Of a stretch of 54,189 nt of DNA, positions 26,051 to 35,364 are shown piece after piece (positions within the stretch are counted from its first letter, which is position 1; the number at the start of each line of letters is the position of its first letter). The position numbers and the translations under genes were made by a program. The DNA is from Gammaproteobacteria bacterium. Lineage in GTDB: Bacteria > Pseudomonadota > Gammaproteobacteria > RBG-16-57-12. The stretch covers positions 1 through 54,189 of the forward strand of contig JAKIVC010000023.1 of the NCBI GenBank assembly GCA_021647245.1, given 5' to 3'. The notes beneath the pieces were generated by a model, which saw only the letters and a list, made by a program, of their open reading frames with translations, did not search any database and was not told the origin of the DNA.

Positions 26051-26121
26051 GCGGGCCAATGAGCGGGTCGGATTGAATATAGACTGGCTCATTAGCTCGT
26101 ATATCATCAATTTAAGATAAT

Positions 26122-26745
26122 ATGGATACTATTATAATGGAACAAAAAAGCAGTAATGTTGTCTGGCACAACGCCACCGTTACACGTGAGTTGCGTGAAA
26201 AACAGAATGGCCACAAAAGTGCGATTTTATGGTTTACCGGACTCTCCGGCTCTGGAAAGTCAACCCTGGCGCACGCGGTAGAAGAGCGCCTTCATAAGTT
26301 GGATTGTCGCACTTTCGTGCTGGATGGTGATAATGTTCGCCACGGCTTATGCTCTGATCTCGGTTTTAGTGATGAAGACCGTACCGAAAATATACGTCGT
26401 ATTGGTGAAGTGGCCAAGCTGTTTACCGAATCGGGTGTTATCACACTGACCGCTTTTATCTCCCCTTTTATTGCCGACCGCGAGCAGGTGAGGAACCGTG
26501 TTCCCCACGGTGATTTTATCGAGGTTTACTGTGAGTCATCATTGGAGGTCTGTGAAGGGCGAGATGTTAAAGGGCTCTATAAAAAAGCACGTTCGGGCGA
26601 AATTCCTGAGTTTACCGGAATCAACTCCCCCTACGAAGCCCCCATAAACCCTGAAATTATTGCTAAAACAGGGGAAAAATCATTGGATGAATGTGCCGAT
26701 GATGTGATTTCAGTCTTGAAGGAACGTGGTATTATTACCGCATAA
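26122..26745 (+). CDS. cysC: Adenylylsulfate kinase
   Basis: The 207-residue kinase phosphorylates APS to PAPS. It has the P-loop [11 protein letters not shown] (near residue 42), the DGDNVRHGL motif, [16 protein letters not shown] and the FISPF lid. ATG 26122 is used, but the ATG at 26137 ([11 protein letters not shown]) is equally possible. No cysN or cysD is adjacent, so it is a stand-alone kinase at the head of the polysaccharide locus. PAPS is the donor for sulfotransferases, and two sulfotransferase genes lie at 41.9-43.9 kb, so its location is probably functional. Confidence 0.95.
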   Translation: MDTIIMEQKSSNVVWHNATVTRELREKQNGHKSAILWFTGLSGSGKSTLAHAVEERLHKLDCRTFVLDGDNVRHGLCSDLGFSDEDRTENIRRIGEVAKLFTESGVITLTAFISPFIADREQVRNRVPHGDFIEVYCESSLEVCEGRDVKGLYKKARSGEIPEFTGINSPYEAPINPEIIAKTGEKSLDECADDVISVLKERGIITA

Positions 26746-26777
26746 ATTGATTTTAATCGTCACAGAAGGATATTTAC

Positions 26778-28061
26778 GTGAGTAAGAAAGTTTGTGTTGT
26801 TGGTCTGGGCTATGTCGGTTTGCCATTAGCCCTCGCTTTTGGCCGTGTGATGCCAACCCTCGGTTATGAGATTTCTGATGAAAAAGTTCAAGCCTATAAA
26901 GATGGCTTTGACCCTACCAATGAGATGTCACCCGAAGCATTTAAGACAGCCACTCAGATCACCTACAGTACTGATTCTGCTACGATTAAACAGGCTGACT
27001 TTGTTGTGGTTGCGGTGCCGACTCCTATTGATGCAGCCAAACAACCTGACCTGACACCGGTTATAAAATCGAGTGAAGTGGTCGCAAAAAACCTAAAGCA
27101 GGGTGCCATTGTCATCTATGAGTCGACGGTTTACCCCGGTGTGACAGAGGAGATCTGCGTCCCCCTTCTTGAGCAGGGCTCTGGCTTGAAATGTGGTGTG
27201 GATTTCTTTGTGGGCTACTCCCCGGAGCGTATTAACCCGGGCGATAAAGTAAATACACTTGAACGCATCGTCAAAGTGGTTGCCGGCCAGGATGAAAATA
27301 CATTGCAACAGGTTGCCTGGCTGTACGAACAGGTTATTGAGGCCGGTGTCCACCGTGCCACCACTATCAAAGTAGCTGAAGCCGCCAAGGTGATCGAGAA
27401 TACTCAGCGAGACCTGAACATCGCACTAATGAATGAGCTCTCGATTATTTTCGAAAAGCTGGGTATCGATACCGTTGATGTATTGGAGGCCGCGGGCACC
27501 AAGTGGAACTTCTTACCCTTCCGCCCTGGCCTTGTTGGTGGGCATTGCATTGGTGTTGATCCCTATTATCTGACCCATAAAGCCTCCATGCTGGGTTATC
27601 ACCCTGAAGTGATTCTTGCCGGTCGTCGTATTAACGATGGCATGGGTAAATATGTTGCTGAACAGACGGTTAAAAAACTGATTATGCAGGGTCGTCCCAT
27701 CAAAGATGCCACCGTATTGGTCATGGGGTTGACTTTTAAGGAGAACTGCCCTGATCTGCGTAACTCCAGAGTGATCGATGTGATAGAAGAGCTGCGCAAT
27801 TACGGAATCAAGGTGTTGGTATGGGATCCGGTTGCAGAGCCCATTGAAGCAAAGCATGAATATGGCATAGAGCTGGTGGATATTAATACCATTGATCATG
27901 TTGAAGCGGTGGTAGCGGCAGTATCTCATGATGAAATAGTCCGCTATGATCTGAATGAATTAGTGATAAAAACAGGGAAAAACGCCCCCTTTATGGATGT
28001 GAAATCAGTCTTTGATCGACAAGCACTTGTCGATGCCGGCTTTGATTTCTGGCGTCTGTAA
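26778..28061 (+). CDS. tviB: Nucleotide-sugar dehydrogenase, TviB/WbpO type
   Basis: The 427-residue enzyme has the NAD motif GLGYVGLPLALAFG (residues 9-22), the ESTVYPGVTEEICVP turn, SPERINPGD, AKVIENTQRDLNIALMNE and the catalytic cysteine in VGGHCIGVDPYYL (near residue 260). This is the UDP-HexNAc dehydrogenase branch (TviB, WbpO), which oxidises UDP-GlcNAc or UDP-GalNAc to the uronate. GTG 26778 is preceded by agaagga. The epimerase-like gene next door starts 22 bases later, the tviB-tviC arrangement. Exact substrate is inferred from family only. Confidence 0.88.
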   Translation: MSKKVCVVGLGYVGLPLALAFGRVMPTLGYEISDEKVQAYKDGFDPTNEMSPEAFKTATQITYSTDSATIKQADFVVVAVPTPIDAAKQPDLTPVIKSSEVVAKNLKQGAIVIYESTVYPGVTEEICVPLLEQGSGLKCGVDFFVGYSPERINPGDKVNTLERIVKVVAGQDENTLQQVAWLYEQVIEAGVHRATTIKVAEAAKVIENTQRDLNIALMNELSIIFEKLGIDTVDVLEAAGTKWNFLPFRPGLVGGHCIGVDPYYLTHKASMLGYHPEVILAGRRINDGMGKYVAEQTVKKLIMQGRPIKDATVLVMGLTFKENCPDLRNSRVIDVIEELRNYGIKVLVWDPVAEPIEAKHEYGIELVDINTIDHVEAVVAAVSHDEIVRYDLNELVIKTGKNAPFMDVKSVFDRQALVDAGFDFWRL

Positions 28062-28083
28062 TAACGCATAATTAGGAAAAAAA

Positions 28084-29097
28084 ATGCCACAGAAAATATT
28101 GGTAACCGGTGCGGCGGGTTTTATCGGCTCAACGCTCTCTAAGCGCCTGCTTGCACGAGGTGATCAAGTCGTTGGGCTGGATAATCTCAATGATTATTAT
28201 GAGGTACAGCTTAAACTGGATCGATTGGCCAAGTTAAAAGATCAGCCCGGTTTTGAGTTCGTCAAAATAAACCTGGAAGACCGTGATGAGATGGCCGCAC
28301 TTTTTAAAGAGCAGAAGTTTGATAAAGTGGTCAATCTTGCCGCACAGGCTGGGGTTCGCTACTCACTCATTAATCCTCACGCTTATATCGAGAGCAATAT
28401 TGTCGGTTTTACCAATGTTCTTGAAGGGTGTCGTCATAATGAAGTAAAGCACCTGGTCTATGCATCCTCCTCATCCGTATACGGTGCCAATACCAAAATG
28501 CCATTTTCGATTCATCACAATGTTGATCATCCGGTGTCGCTTTACGCTGCCAGCAAAAAAGCCAATGAACTAATGGCACATACCTATTCTCATCTCTATG
28601 ATATGCCCACGACCGGCTTGCGCTTCTTTACCGTTTATGGCCCGTGGGGTCGTCCCGATATGGCGCTGTTTCTGTTTACCAAAGCGATTCTTGAAGATCG
28701 CCCCATTGATGTCTTTAACCACGGCAAAATGAGACGTGATTTCACCTACGTTGATGATATTGTCGAAGGGGTTATCAGGGTTCTCGATAATACCGCCAAG
28801 CCTAACCCGGAGTGGACGGGGGATGCGCCCGACAGTGGTACCAGCTACGCGCCCTTCCGTATCTATAATATCGGTAATAACAGCCCCGTTGAGCTTCTCG
28901 ATTACATTGGTGCCATCGAAAAGGCCTTAGGTAAAAAGGCTGAGAAAAATATGCTGCCATTGCAACCAGGTGATGTACCCGCTACCTATGCTGATGTTGA
29001 CGACCTGGTAAATGATGTGGGGTTCAAGCCTGCCATGCCAGTCGAAAAGGGCGTTCAAAACTTTGTTGATTGGTATCGTGAATATTACAACGTGTAA
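28084..29097 (+). CDS. UDP-glucuronate 4-epimerase-like NAD-dependent epimerase
   Basis: This 337-residue extended SDR has [15 protein letters not shown] at the N-terminus, YASSSSVYG with the catalytic serine region, [19 protein letters not shown] with the Tyr-x3-Lys pair, and [18 protein letters not shown]. The [13 protein letters not shown] and [17 protein letters not shown] segments are typical of UDP-glucuronate 4-epimerases, which make UDP-galacturonate. Given its position after the TviB-like gene, activity on UDP-HexNAcA is possible. ugd at 12681 could supply its UDP-glucuronate. Confidence 0.88.
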   Translation: MPQKILVTGAAGFIGSTLSKRLLARGDQVVGLDNLNDYYEVQLKLDRLAKLKDQPGFEFVKINLEDRDEMAALFKEQKFDKVVNLAAQAGVRYSLINPHAYIESNIVGFTNVLEGCRHNEVKHLVYASSSSVYGANTKMPFSIHHNVDHPVSLYAASKKANELMAHTYSHLYDMPTTGLRFFTVYGPWGRPDMALFLFTKAILEDRPIDVFNHGKMRRDFTYVDDIVEGVIRVLDNTAKPNPEWTGDAPDSGTSYAPFRIYNIGNNSPVELLDYIGAIEKALGKKAEKNMLPLQPGDVPATYADVDDLVNDVGFKPAMPVEKGVQNFVDWYREYYNV

Positions 29098-29156
29098 GGT
29101 TTTGATATTAAATCCAAAAATATCAGTAGTATTTTGTATTTAAAGGGAAGTGTTGT

Positions 29157-30029
29157 ATGAAAGGTATTATCTTGGCCGGTGGCAGCGGTACACGGCTGCA
29201 TCCCTTAACATTAGCCGTTAGTAAGCAGTTAATGCCGGTTTATGACAAGCCGATGATCTATTACCCGCTTTCCACACTAATGCTGGCGGGTATTCGTGAA
29301 ATCTTGCTGATTTCAACACCCCGTGACTTGCCGATGTTTCAGCATGTATTGAAAGATGGCTCACAATGGGGTCTTTCGATCTCCTATGCGGAGCAGCCTA
29401 GCCCTGACGGGCTGGCACAGGCTTATCAAATTGGCAAAGATTTTGTGGCAGGTGAACCCTCGGCTCTGATCTTGGGAGACAACATCTTTTATGGCGATGG
29501 TTTGTCGAATCAGTTGCGCCATGCGGCCGCTAGAGCGAGTGGCGCTTCCGTCTTCGCCTATCACGTCAACGACCCAGAGCGTTATGGCGTGGTTGATTTT
29601 GATGAAGAAGGCAAAGCGCTCTCCATTGAAGAGAAACCCGAGCAGCCAAAATCAAACTATGCGGTAACCGGCCTCTATTTCTATGACGAACAAGTGATTG
29701 ATATAGCCGCTGATCTCAAGCCCTCCGCACGGGGTGAGTTAGAGATAACCGATGTCAATAAAGTTTACCTTGAGATGAATGCACTGCATGTTCAACGCAT
29801 GGGACGTGGTACTGCTTGGCTCGATACCGGCACCCATGACTCGCTGCTAGAGGCCGCTCAATTCGTTGAAGTGCTGGAGAAACGCCAGGGGCTGAAAATT
29901 GCCTGCCTGGAGGAGATTGCTTGGCAAAAAAAGTATATTTCAGATGAAGACTTGTTGAAGTTAGCCACTCCTTTGAAAAAAAATGGTTATGGGCAGTATC
30001 TGCTGAAACTGTTAAAGGGTAAGGCGTGA
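29157..30029 (+). CDS. rmlA: Glucose-1-phosphate thymidylyltransferase
   Basis: The 290-residue nucleotidyltransferase begins [18 protein letters not shown], the signature pyrophosphorylase loop, and has [50 protein letters not shown] and [10 protein letters not shown]. It makes dTDP-glucose, the shared precursor for rhamnose and 3-amino-6-deoxyhexoses. ATG 29157 follows aaagggaag. It overlaps rmlC by one base at the stop (TGATG), showing coupled translation in the rmlA-C-D set. Confidence 0.97.
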   Translation: MKGIILAGGSGTRLHPLTLAVSKQLMPVYDKPMIYYPLSTLMLAGIREILLISTPRDLPMFQHVLKDGSQWGLSISYAEQPSPDGLAQAYQIGKDFVAGEPSALILGDNIFYGDGLSNQLRHAAARASGASVFAYHVNDPERYGVVDFDEEGKALSIEEKPEQPKSNYAVTGLYFYDEQVIDIAADLKPSARGELEITDVNKVYLEMNALHVQRMGRGTAWLDTGTHDSLLEAAQFVEVLEKRQGLKIACLEEIAWQKKYISDEDLLKLATPLKKNGYGQYLLKLLKGKA

Positions 30030-30583
30030 TGAAAATAAATAAAACTAATCTAAACGGCGTGTTGCATATAGAGCCGAAGGTATTTGGTGACACACGTGGT
30101 TTTTTCCTGGAAACCTATCATAAAGAGCGTTACATGGCCGCTGGTTTTCCAGATGTGGATTTTGTGCAAGATAATCACTCCCGCTCAAGCAAGGGTGTGC
30201 TGCGTGGGTTACATTTTCAGGTTAACCATCCCCAGGGGAAGCTGGTTCAGGTAAGCTCTGGTTCGGTGTTTGATGTGGCCGTAGATATTCGTATCGGGTC
30301 ACCCACATTTGGCCAGTGGTATGGTTGTATCCTAAGTGAAGAGAATCACCATCAGCTCTGGATACCTCCGCAATTTGCCCACGGCTTTTGTGTGCTCTCT
30401 GAGCGTGCTGACTTTTTGTATAAATGTACCGACTATTACCGCCCTGACGATGAGAGTGGGCTGCTGTGGAGTGACCCAAAAGTGGCTATCGAGTGGCCCC
30501 TAAAAGAGCCGCTGTTATCAGAGAAGGATCGGGCACTTCCCATGCTCTGTGAGATCGACACTTCACTGCTACCGAATTATTGA
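30029..30583 (+). CDS. rmlC: dTDP-4-dehydrorhamnose 3,5-epimerase
   Basis: The 184-residue cupin-fold epimerase has HIEPKVFGDTRGFFLETYH, DNHSRSSKGVLRGLHFQ (with the active-site His), LVQVSSGSVFDVAVDIR and IPPQFAHGFCVLSE. It converts dTDP-4-keto-6-deoxyglucose to the L-rhamno epimer. The ATG at 30029 overlaps the rmlA stop by one base and is preferred over a GTG at 30026. It is followed directly by rmlD. Confidence 0.97.
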   Translation: MKINKTNLNGVLHIEPKVFGDTRGFFLETYHKERYMAAGFPDVDFVQDNHSRSSKGVLRGLHFQVNHPQGKLVQVSSGSVFDVAVDIRIGSPTFGQWYGCILSEENHHQLWIPPQFAHGFCVLSERADFLYKCTDYYRPDDESGLLWSDPKVAIEWPLKEPLLSEKDRALPMLCEIDTSLLPNY

Positions 30584-30584
30584 A

Positions 30585-31481
30585 ATGAAAGTTTTAATTA
30601 CAGGGTCTCAGGGGCAGGTTGGCCGCGAGTTAATGGCATTAGCGGCAAGCCACGGCTGTGAAGCGGTCGGCTTTGAGCGCAATACGCTGGATATTACAGA
30701 TCAAGTCGCCGTACAAAAAACAGTCGCGCAACAACAACCCGATGCGGTTATTAATGCCGCAGCCTATACGGCGGTAGATAAAGCAGAATCAGATGCCGAG
30801 GCTGCACTGGCAGTTAATGCAACCGCCGTTGGCTATTTGGCGCAAGCATGTGCCGATTTAAAGATCCCCTTGGTTCATATCTCAACAGATTATGTCTTTG
30901 ATGGCAGCAAGCAGGGAGCCTACTTCGAAGGTGACGCACTCTCTCCCCTTGGTGTTTATGGTGAGACAAAACTGGCCGGTGAAGAGGCTGTGAAAACGAT
31001 GTGTAGTGCCTACTATATCTTACGCACCAGCTGGGTATTCTCCCCGCACGGCAGTAATTTCGTCAAAACAATGTTACGCCTGGCTGCAGAACGAGAAACA
31101 TTGGGTGTGGTAGCCGACCAGCATGGCAAACCAACCTCCGCTCAAGAGATAGCTAAAACAGTTTATAGAATGTTAATGAGCAATAAGCGAGCATGGGGAA
31201 CCTACCATATTGCACAGCCCAATGTGACCACATGGTTTGATTTTGCAGAGGCTATCTTTTTAGAAGCAAAAAATCAGCACATGGCGCTTAAAATCAGCAC
31301 GCTGAACGCTATTGCCAGCAAAGATTACTCAACACCAGCCAAACGCCCCGTAAACTCTGAGCTAAACTGTACAAAGTTGGAAGAAACGTTTGAAATAAAG
31401 CTACAGCCTTGGGCAGAGTCTCTGACCGAGGTGATTAACACGCTTGCGGAAGCGTCGGCTGCTCGCAGCCGAAAGCTGTAA
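30585..31481 (+). CDS. rmlD: dTDP-4-dehydrorhamnose reductase
   Basis: The 298-residue SDR reduces dTDP-4-keto-L-rhamnose to dTDP-L-rhamnose. It starts MKVLITGSQGQVGRELM at 30585, one base after the rmlC stop, and contains VINAAAYTAVDKAE, HISTDYVFDGSKQG, YGETKLAGE (Tyr-x3-Lys) and ILRTSWVFSPHGSNFVKTML. The C-terminal ten residues (ASAARSRKL) are encoded by two tight hairpins at 31441-31472, so the 3' end may have been changed by insertion of the following toxin-antitoxin pair. Confidence 0.95.
   Translation: MKVLITGSQGQVGRELMALAASHGCEAVGFERNTLDITDQVAVQKTVAQQQPDAVINAAAYTAVDKAESDAEAALAVNATAVGYLAQACADLKIPLVHISTDYVFDGSKQGAYFEGDALSPLGVYGETKLAGEEAVKTMCSAYYILRTSWVFSPHGSNFVKTMLRLAAERETLGVVADQHGKPTSAQEIAKTVYRMLMSNKRAWGTYHIAQPNVTTWFDFAEAIFLEAKNQHMALKISTLNAIASKDYSTPAKRPVNSELNCTKLEETFEIKLQPWAESLTEVINTLAEASAARSRKL
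31441..31472. repeat. Two back-to-back perfect hairpins at the rmlD 3' end
   Basis: cgctt-gcgg-aagcg (31441-31454) is followed without a gap by tcggctg-ctcg-cagccga (31455-31472). Both stems are perfect and both loops are four bases. They lie at the junction of rmlD with the MNT/HEPN pair and encode the last residues of RmlD. Confidence 0.6.
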
Positions 31482-31482
31482 A

Positions 31483-31776
31483 ATGCGACTCACTCAAAGT
31501 CAGGTATTAGCCATTAAGAGTATTATTCAACACTCATTAGGTTCAGCCAGTGAGGTGTGGCTCTTTGGGTCGAGAGTTAATGATTCGGCTCGTGGTGGTG
31601 ATATTGACCTTTATGTGGAGACTGACCAGCCGTGCGGATTACAAAAAAAATTACGACTAATAACAAAAATCCAACGGGCTATTGGTTTGAGAAAGATTGA
31701 TTTAATCGTAAAAACAAAAGGCTGTGAACATAAGTCTATCCACGATACCGCAAAGTCGGAAGGGGTGCATTTGTGA
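31483..31776 (+). CDS. MNT-type nucleotidyltransferase antitoxin (MntA-like)
   Basis: The 97-residue protein carries the minimal nucleotidyltransferase motif: GSR in WLFGSRVNDS, then GGDIDLYVE with the two metal-binding aspartates, the GSx10DxD pattern, and a third acidic strand (KIDLIVKT). MntA-type antitoxins neutralise the partner HEPN toxin by adding AMP to its tyrosine. The ATG at 31483 directly follows the rmlD stop; the reading from 31444 would overlap rmlD. The next gene's GTG overlaps its stop (GTGA at 31773-31776). The pair sits inside the rml operon, an unusual place. Confidence 0.85.
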   Translation: MRLTQSQVLAIKSIIQHSLGSASEVWLFGSRVNDSARGGDIDLYVETDQPCGLQKKLRLITKIQRAIGLRKIDLIVKTKGCEHKSIHDTAKSEGVHL

Positions 31777-32231
31777 TTTCTGAAACATTTCAGACATTAG
31801 CATTGCATATAAGTCGCGCCAATAGAGCCCATGAAGAGGTGGTCAGCTTTTCAAATACTTTAAGTGCAGAGTCATTGGATGATTTTGATAAGGTGAAGGT
31901 GATTGATAGTTTCATCTTCAGGTTTATTAAAATACAAGACTTAATGGGCAACAAACTATTTAGAGAGCTTCTTGATGCTTTAGGTGAGTATCAGCCCTCG
32001 ATGAGTATGCTTGATGTTTTGGATCGACTGGAAAAACTAGAGCTATTAAGCAGCGCCGAGCAGTGGATGGATTATAGAAATTTAAGGAATGTATTAACAC
32101 ATGAATATCCTGACAACAGGGAAGAACTGCTTGAGGGCATTCACACCGCCTTAAATGTGTTTGCTGATATAAAGAGCCTCAATGAAACACTTTTTCAGTA
32201 TGCAAAAAAAAAGGGGTTGTTAGATCCGTGA
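31773..32231 (+). CDS. HEPN-domain toxin (HepT-like)
   Basis: The 152-residue helical protein has the HEPN RNase signature RX4HXY in RNVLTHEYPD (near residues 110-117), where the Tyr is the residue that MntA-type partners modify. The helical segments DKVKVIDSFIFRFIKIQDLM and AEQWMDYRNLRNVL fit the HEPN four-helix bundle. HepT toxins cut RNA; here the R, H and Y are all present, so activity is expected. It is longer than many HepT proteins (about 110-145). GTG 31773 overlaps the antitoxin stop by four bases. The pair separates rmlD from rmlB. Confidence 0.85.
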   Translation: MISETFQTLALHISRANRAHEEVVSFSNTLSAESLDDFDKVKVIDSFIFRFIKIQDLMGNKLFRELLDALGEYQPSMSMLDVLDRLEKLELLSSAEQWMDYRNLRNVLTHEYPDNREELLEGIHTALNVFADIKSLNETLFQYAKKKGLLDP

Positions 32232-32310
32232 TTCAGTCCAATTAAACTAGAAAAACCGCCTCTTTTTCACTGCTGATCCGTAACAAAAATTCTTTAAAAG
32301 AAGATTTAAA

Positions 32311-33351
32311 ATGACCACCTCAAACACTCCTAACTCATCATCTAACGCCTACACACCTAAAACTATTTTAGTAACGGGTGGCGCAGGTTTTATTGGCTGT
32401 AACTATGTCCGTTACATGCTGGCAACGGATGATCAAGTCAAAATAGTCAACCTTGACATGCTCACCTATGCCGGCTCTTTGGATAACCTAAAGGATTTAC
32501 CGGACGAATCCCGTCACTTTTTTGTAGAAGGCGATATTTGTGATCGAGAGCTGATCGATAAGCTTTTACGTGAACACGATATCGATACTATTGTCCACTT
32601 TGCCGCAGAGTCTCACGTTGATAACTCAATATCGGGCCCCGAAATATTTGTAAAAACCAATGTAATGGGCACCTTCACATTACTGGAATCGGCGCGCCAA
32701 TACTGGCAAGGCGAAAAAGGTAGGAATCAAATGCAGTGCCACTTTCACCATATTTCAACCGATGAAGTGTATGGCACATTAGAAGCTAATGACCCCGCCT
32801 TTAGCGAAACCACACCCTATGCGCCTAACTCACCCTACTCTGCATCAAAAGCAGGATCAGACCACTTGGTGCGTGCCTATTTTCATACCTACGGCCTACC
32901 CGTAACCACCACCAACTGCTCAAACAACTATGGCTCTTACCAACACAGTGAAAAATTTATTCCAACAGTGATTCGCAAATGCTTAGAGCAAGAAGCAATT
33001 CCTGTTTATGGTGATGGCTCTAATATTAGGGACTGGCTGTATGTAACCGACCACTGCTCAGGCATTGATGCAGTTGTACGTGGTGGTGAGCTGGGTGAGG
33101 TTTATAACATTGGCGGCATTAATGAGTGGGCAAATATTGATATATGCAAACTGATTTGCCAACTCATGGACGAACATAAACCTGAGAACGCACCGCACAC
33201 TGATTTAATTACATTTGTACAAGACAGGGCAGGCCATGATTGGCGCTATGCGATTGATGCGGCAAAGATGAGTGATGATTTAGATTGGAGGCCTGTTGAA
33301 ACATTTGAGACAGGCATCCGTAAAACGGTAGCTTGGTATTTGGAGGCATGA
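32311..33351 (+). CDS. rmlB: dTDP-glucose 4,6-dehydratase
   Basis: The 346-residue SDR makes dTDP-4-keto-6-deoxyglucose. It has [15 protein letters not shown] (near residue 24), [24 protein letters not shown] (with the Asp-Glu catalytic pair after Thr), [20 protein letters not shown] and [17 protein letters not shown]. An extra 16-residue polar N-terminal tail ([15 protein letters not shown]) precedes the fold. Its product feeds both RmlC/D (rhamnose) and the downstream amino-sugar enzymes. It is separated from rmlA-C-D by the toxin-antitoxin pair. Confidence 0.97.
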   Translation: MTTSNTPNSSSNAYTPKTILVTGGAGFIGCNYVRYMLATDDQVKIVNLDMLTYAGSLDNLKDLPDESRHFFVEGDICDRELIDKLLREHDIDTIVHFAAESHVDNSISGPEIFVKTNVMGTFTLLESARQYWQGEKGRNQMQCHFHHISTDEVYGTLEANDPAFSETTPYAPNSPYSASKAGSDHLVRAYFHTYGLPVTTTNCSNNYGSYQHSEKFIPTVIRKCLEQEAIPVYGDGSNIRDWLYVTDHCSGIDAVVRGGELGEVYNIGGINEWANIDICKLICQLMDEHKPENAPHTDLITFVQDRAGHDWRYAIDAAKMSDDLDWRPVETFETGIRKTVAWYLEA

Positions 33352-33352
33352 A

Positions 33353-34264
33353 GTGATTCATCGATTAGCAGATGTGCAAAGCGATAAAATTGGAGAAGGA
33401 ACGAACATATGGCAGTTTTGTGTAATTTTGTCAGGTGCAAAAATAGGGCGGGACTGTAATATTTGCGCACAAGTATTCATTGAAAATAATGTTGTGGTTG
33501 GTGATTCTGTAACGATTAAAAATGGTGTTCAGCTTTGGGATGGAATTACAATTGAAAATAATGTGTTCATTGGGCCAAATGTAACCTTTACCAATGATTT
33601 ACACCCTCGTTCCAAAGTATACCCTGATAGTTTTTTACAAACAGTTGTTAAAGAAGGTGCTTCAATCGGAGCCAACGCAACAATTCTTCCAGGGGTGATA
33701 ATAAATAAAAATGCAATGGTTGGTGCGGGATCAGTTGTAACCAAAGATGTACCGCCTCATGCTATTGTTGTTGGAAATCCCGCTAACATTGCTGGTTATG
33801 TAAATAGTGATAAAGGTTCTAGCTCAGAACAGTGCTCTACGGTTAAAACAAGCATGAAAAGTATTGCGGGAGCTATTTTACATGACATTCCAGTAGTTAA
33901 TGATTTACGTGGAAGTTTGTCTTTTGCTGAATCTCCTCAGCACTTGCCTTTTGTTCCTAAGCGATATTTTACAGTTTTTGATGTTCCTGGAAAAGAGGTC
34001 AGGGGCGAACATGCACATCGTACAATTCACCAGTTTCTTATTTGTGTGAAAGGTAGCTGCTCAGTTGTTGTGGATAATGGGTACGGTCGCTCAGAAGTAT
34101 TGCTTGATAAGCCCAGCAAAGGCTTACATATACCTCCTATGCTTTGGGGTATTCAATATCAATACTCATCAGATGCTGTTTTGTTGGTGTTAGCTTCTGA
34201 TATTTATGATGCGGATGAGTATATACGTGACTATGACGAATTTCTAGGTATGGTGAAAAAATGA
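33353..34264 (+). CDS. Bifunctional N-acetyltransferase / dTDP-keto-sugar isomerase (FdtC-FdtA type fusion)
   Basis: The 303-residue protein has two domains. Residues 1-150 are a left-handed beta-helix of hexapeptide repeats ([43 protein letters not shown]) ending in [13 protein letters not shown], an acetyltransferase of the FdtC/QdtC type. Residues about 170-303 are a cupin of the WxcM/FdtA type ([43 protein letters not shown]), the 3,4-keto-isomerase. Together with the aminotransferase that follows they would make dTDP-Fuc3NAc or dTDP-Qui3NAc. GTG 33353 is the start; it is translated two bases after rmlB. Confidence 0.85.
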   Translation: MIHRLADVQSDKIGEGTNIWQFCVILSGAKIGRDCNICAQVFIENNVVVGDSVTIKNGVQLWDGITIENNVFIGPNVTFTNDLHPRSKVYPDSFLQTVVKEGASIGANATILPGVIINKNAMVGAGSVVTKDVPPHAIVVGNPANIAGYVNSDKGSSSEQCSTVKTSMKSIAGAILHDIPVVNDLRGSLSFAESPQHLPFVPKRYFTVFDVPGKEVRGEHAHRTIHQFLICVKGSCSVVVDNGYGRSEVLLDKPSKGLHIPPMLWGIQYQYSSDAVLLVLASDIYDADEYIRDYDEFLGMVKK

Positions 34265-35364
34265 AAGTTCCATTTTTAGATTTAAAAGAAATAAATGCAC
34301 AGTACAAAGATGAAATGGTGGAAGCCTTTGAGCGGGTATTAGATAGTGGCTGGTATATACAAGGCTCAGAGGTAAAATATTTTGAGCAAGAGTTTGCTGA
34401 TTATTGTGGGGTGGAGCACTGCATTGGTGTTGGCAACGGCTTGGATGCGCTGATCCTTATTTTCAGGGCATATATGGAAATGGGCAAACTGCAAAAAGGC
34501 GATGAGGTTGTTGTGCCCGCCAATACTTATATTGCTTCGATTCTTGCGATTACAGAAAATCGTTTGAAGCCTGTATTGGTTGAACCTGACTTAAATACAT
34601 ATAACTTTGCCCCAGAATTGGTTGAGCAGGCGATTACCTCTAAAACAAAAGCAATCTTGGCAGTGCACTTATATGGTCAACTGGCAGATATGCCCGCACT
34701 AAAAAATATTGCAGATAAACATGGTCTGCTGTTGATTGAAGATTCTGCACAAGCACATGGCGCAAGTTTGAGTGGGGTTAAAGCTGGTGCGTGGGGTGAT
34801 GCTTCAGGCTTTAGTTTTTATCCAGGTAAAAATTTGGGCGCATTGGGTGATGCCGGAGCAGTGACTACAAAACATGACGACCTTGCTCAAGCAATTCGTG
34901 CTTTAGGTAATTATGGCAGTTATAAAAAATATGAAAATTTATATCAAGGTATCAATAGTCGACTGGATGAGCTGCAAGCAGCTCTGTTACGGGTGAAATT
35001 GCGTGGCTTAGATGAAGAAATAAAAAAGCGCCGTGAAGTTGCATATACATATTTAGAGGGTATCAAACATACAGATATTACTTTGCCGCACATAACACAA
35101 AAAGAAGCGCATGTGTGGCACTTGTTCGTGGTGCGCTGTGAAAATAGAGAAGCCTTACAGGTATATTTAAAGCGAAGGGGTGTGCAAACTTTAATTCACT
35201 ATCCGACAGCTCCACATCATCAGCAGGCTTATGCCGAATGGAGGAGTAAGTCACTCCCAATTACTGAAAGAGTTCACCAAGAGGTATTGAGTTTGCCAGT
35301 GAGTCCTGTGCTGTCTTTGGATGATGTAAAAAAAGTAGCATTGTTGGTCAATGACTTTAGTTAA
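34261..35364 (+). CDS. DegT/DnrJ/EryC1 sugar aminotransferase (FdtB/QdtB-like)
   Basis: The 367-residue PLP enzyme has [31 protein letters not shown], the PLP lysine in [18 protein letters not shown] (near residue 186) and [20 protein letters not shown]. It would transfer an amino group to C3 of the dTDP-6-deoxy-hexos-3-ulose made by the upstream isomerase. The ATG overlaps the previous stop by four bases, and the flippase gene overlaps its own end. Which epimer is made (Fuc3N or Qui3N) cannot be read from this protein alone. Confidence 0.93.
   Translation: MKVPFLDLKEINAQYKDEMVEAFERVLDSGWYIQGSEVKYFEQEFADYCGVEHCIGVGNGLDALILIFRAYMEMGKLQKGDEVVVPANTYIASILAITENRLKPVLVEPDLNTYNFAPELVEQAITSKTKAILAVHLYGQLADMPALKNIADKHGLLLIEDSAQAHGASLSGVKAGAWGDASGFSFYPGKNLGALGDAGAVTTKHDDLAQAIRALGNYGSYKKYENLYQGINSRLDELQAALLRVKLRGLDEEIKKRREVAYTYLEGIKHTDITLPHITQKEAHVWHLFVVRCENREALQVYLKRRGVQTLIHYPTAPHHQQAYAEWRSKSLPITERVHQEVLSLPVSPVLSLDDVKKVALLVNDFS

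Noticed and set aside
27513-27929. A 138-residue minus-strand open frame across the TviB-like gene
   Set aside because: Shadow frame of a strongly conserved dehydrogenase with no supporting motif.
31441-31472. Integron attC-like recombination site
   Set aside because: Two hairpins are present but no R'/R'' core sites or integron integrase is seen, so this label is not supported.
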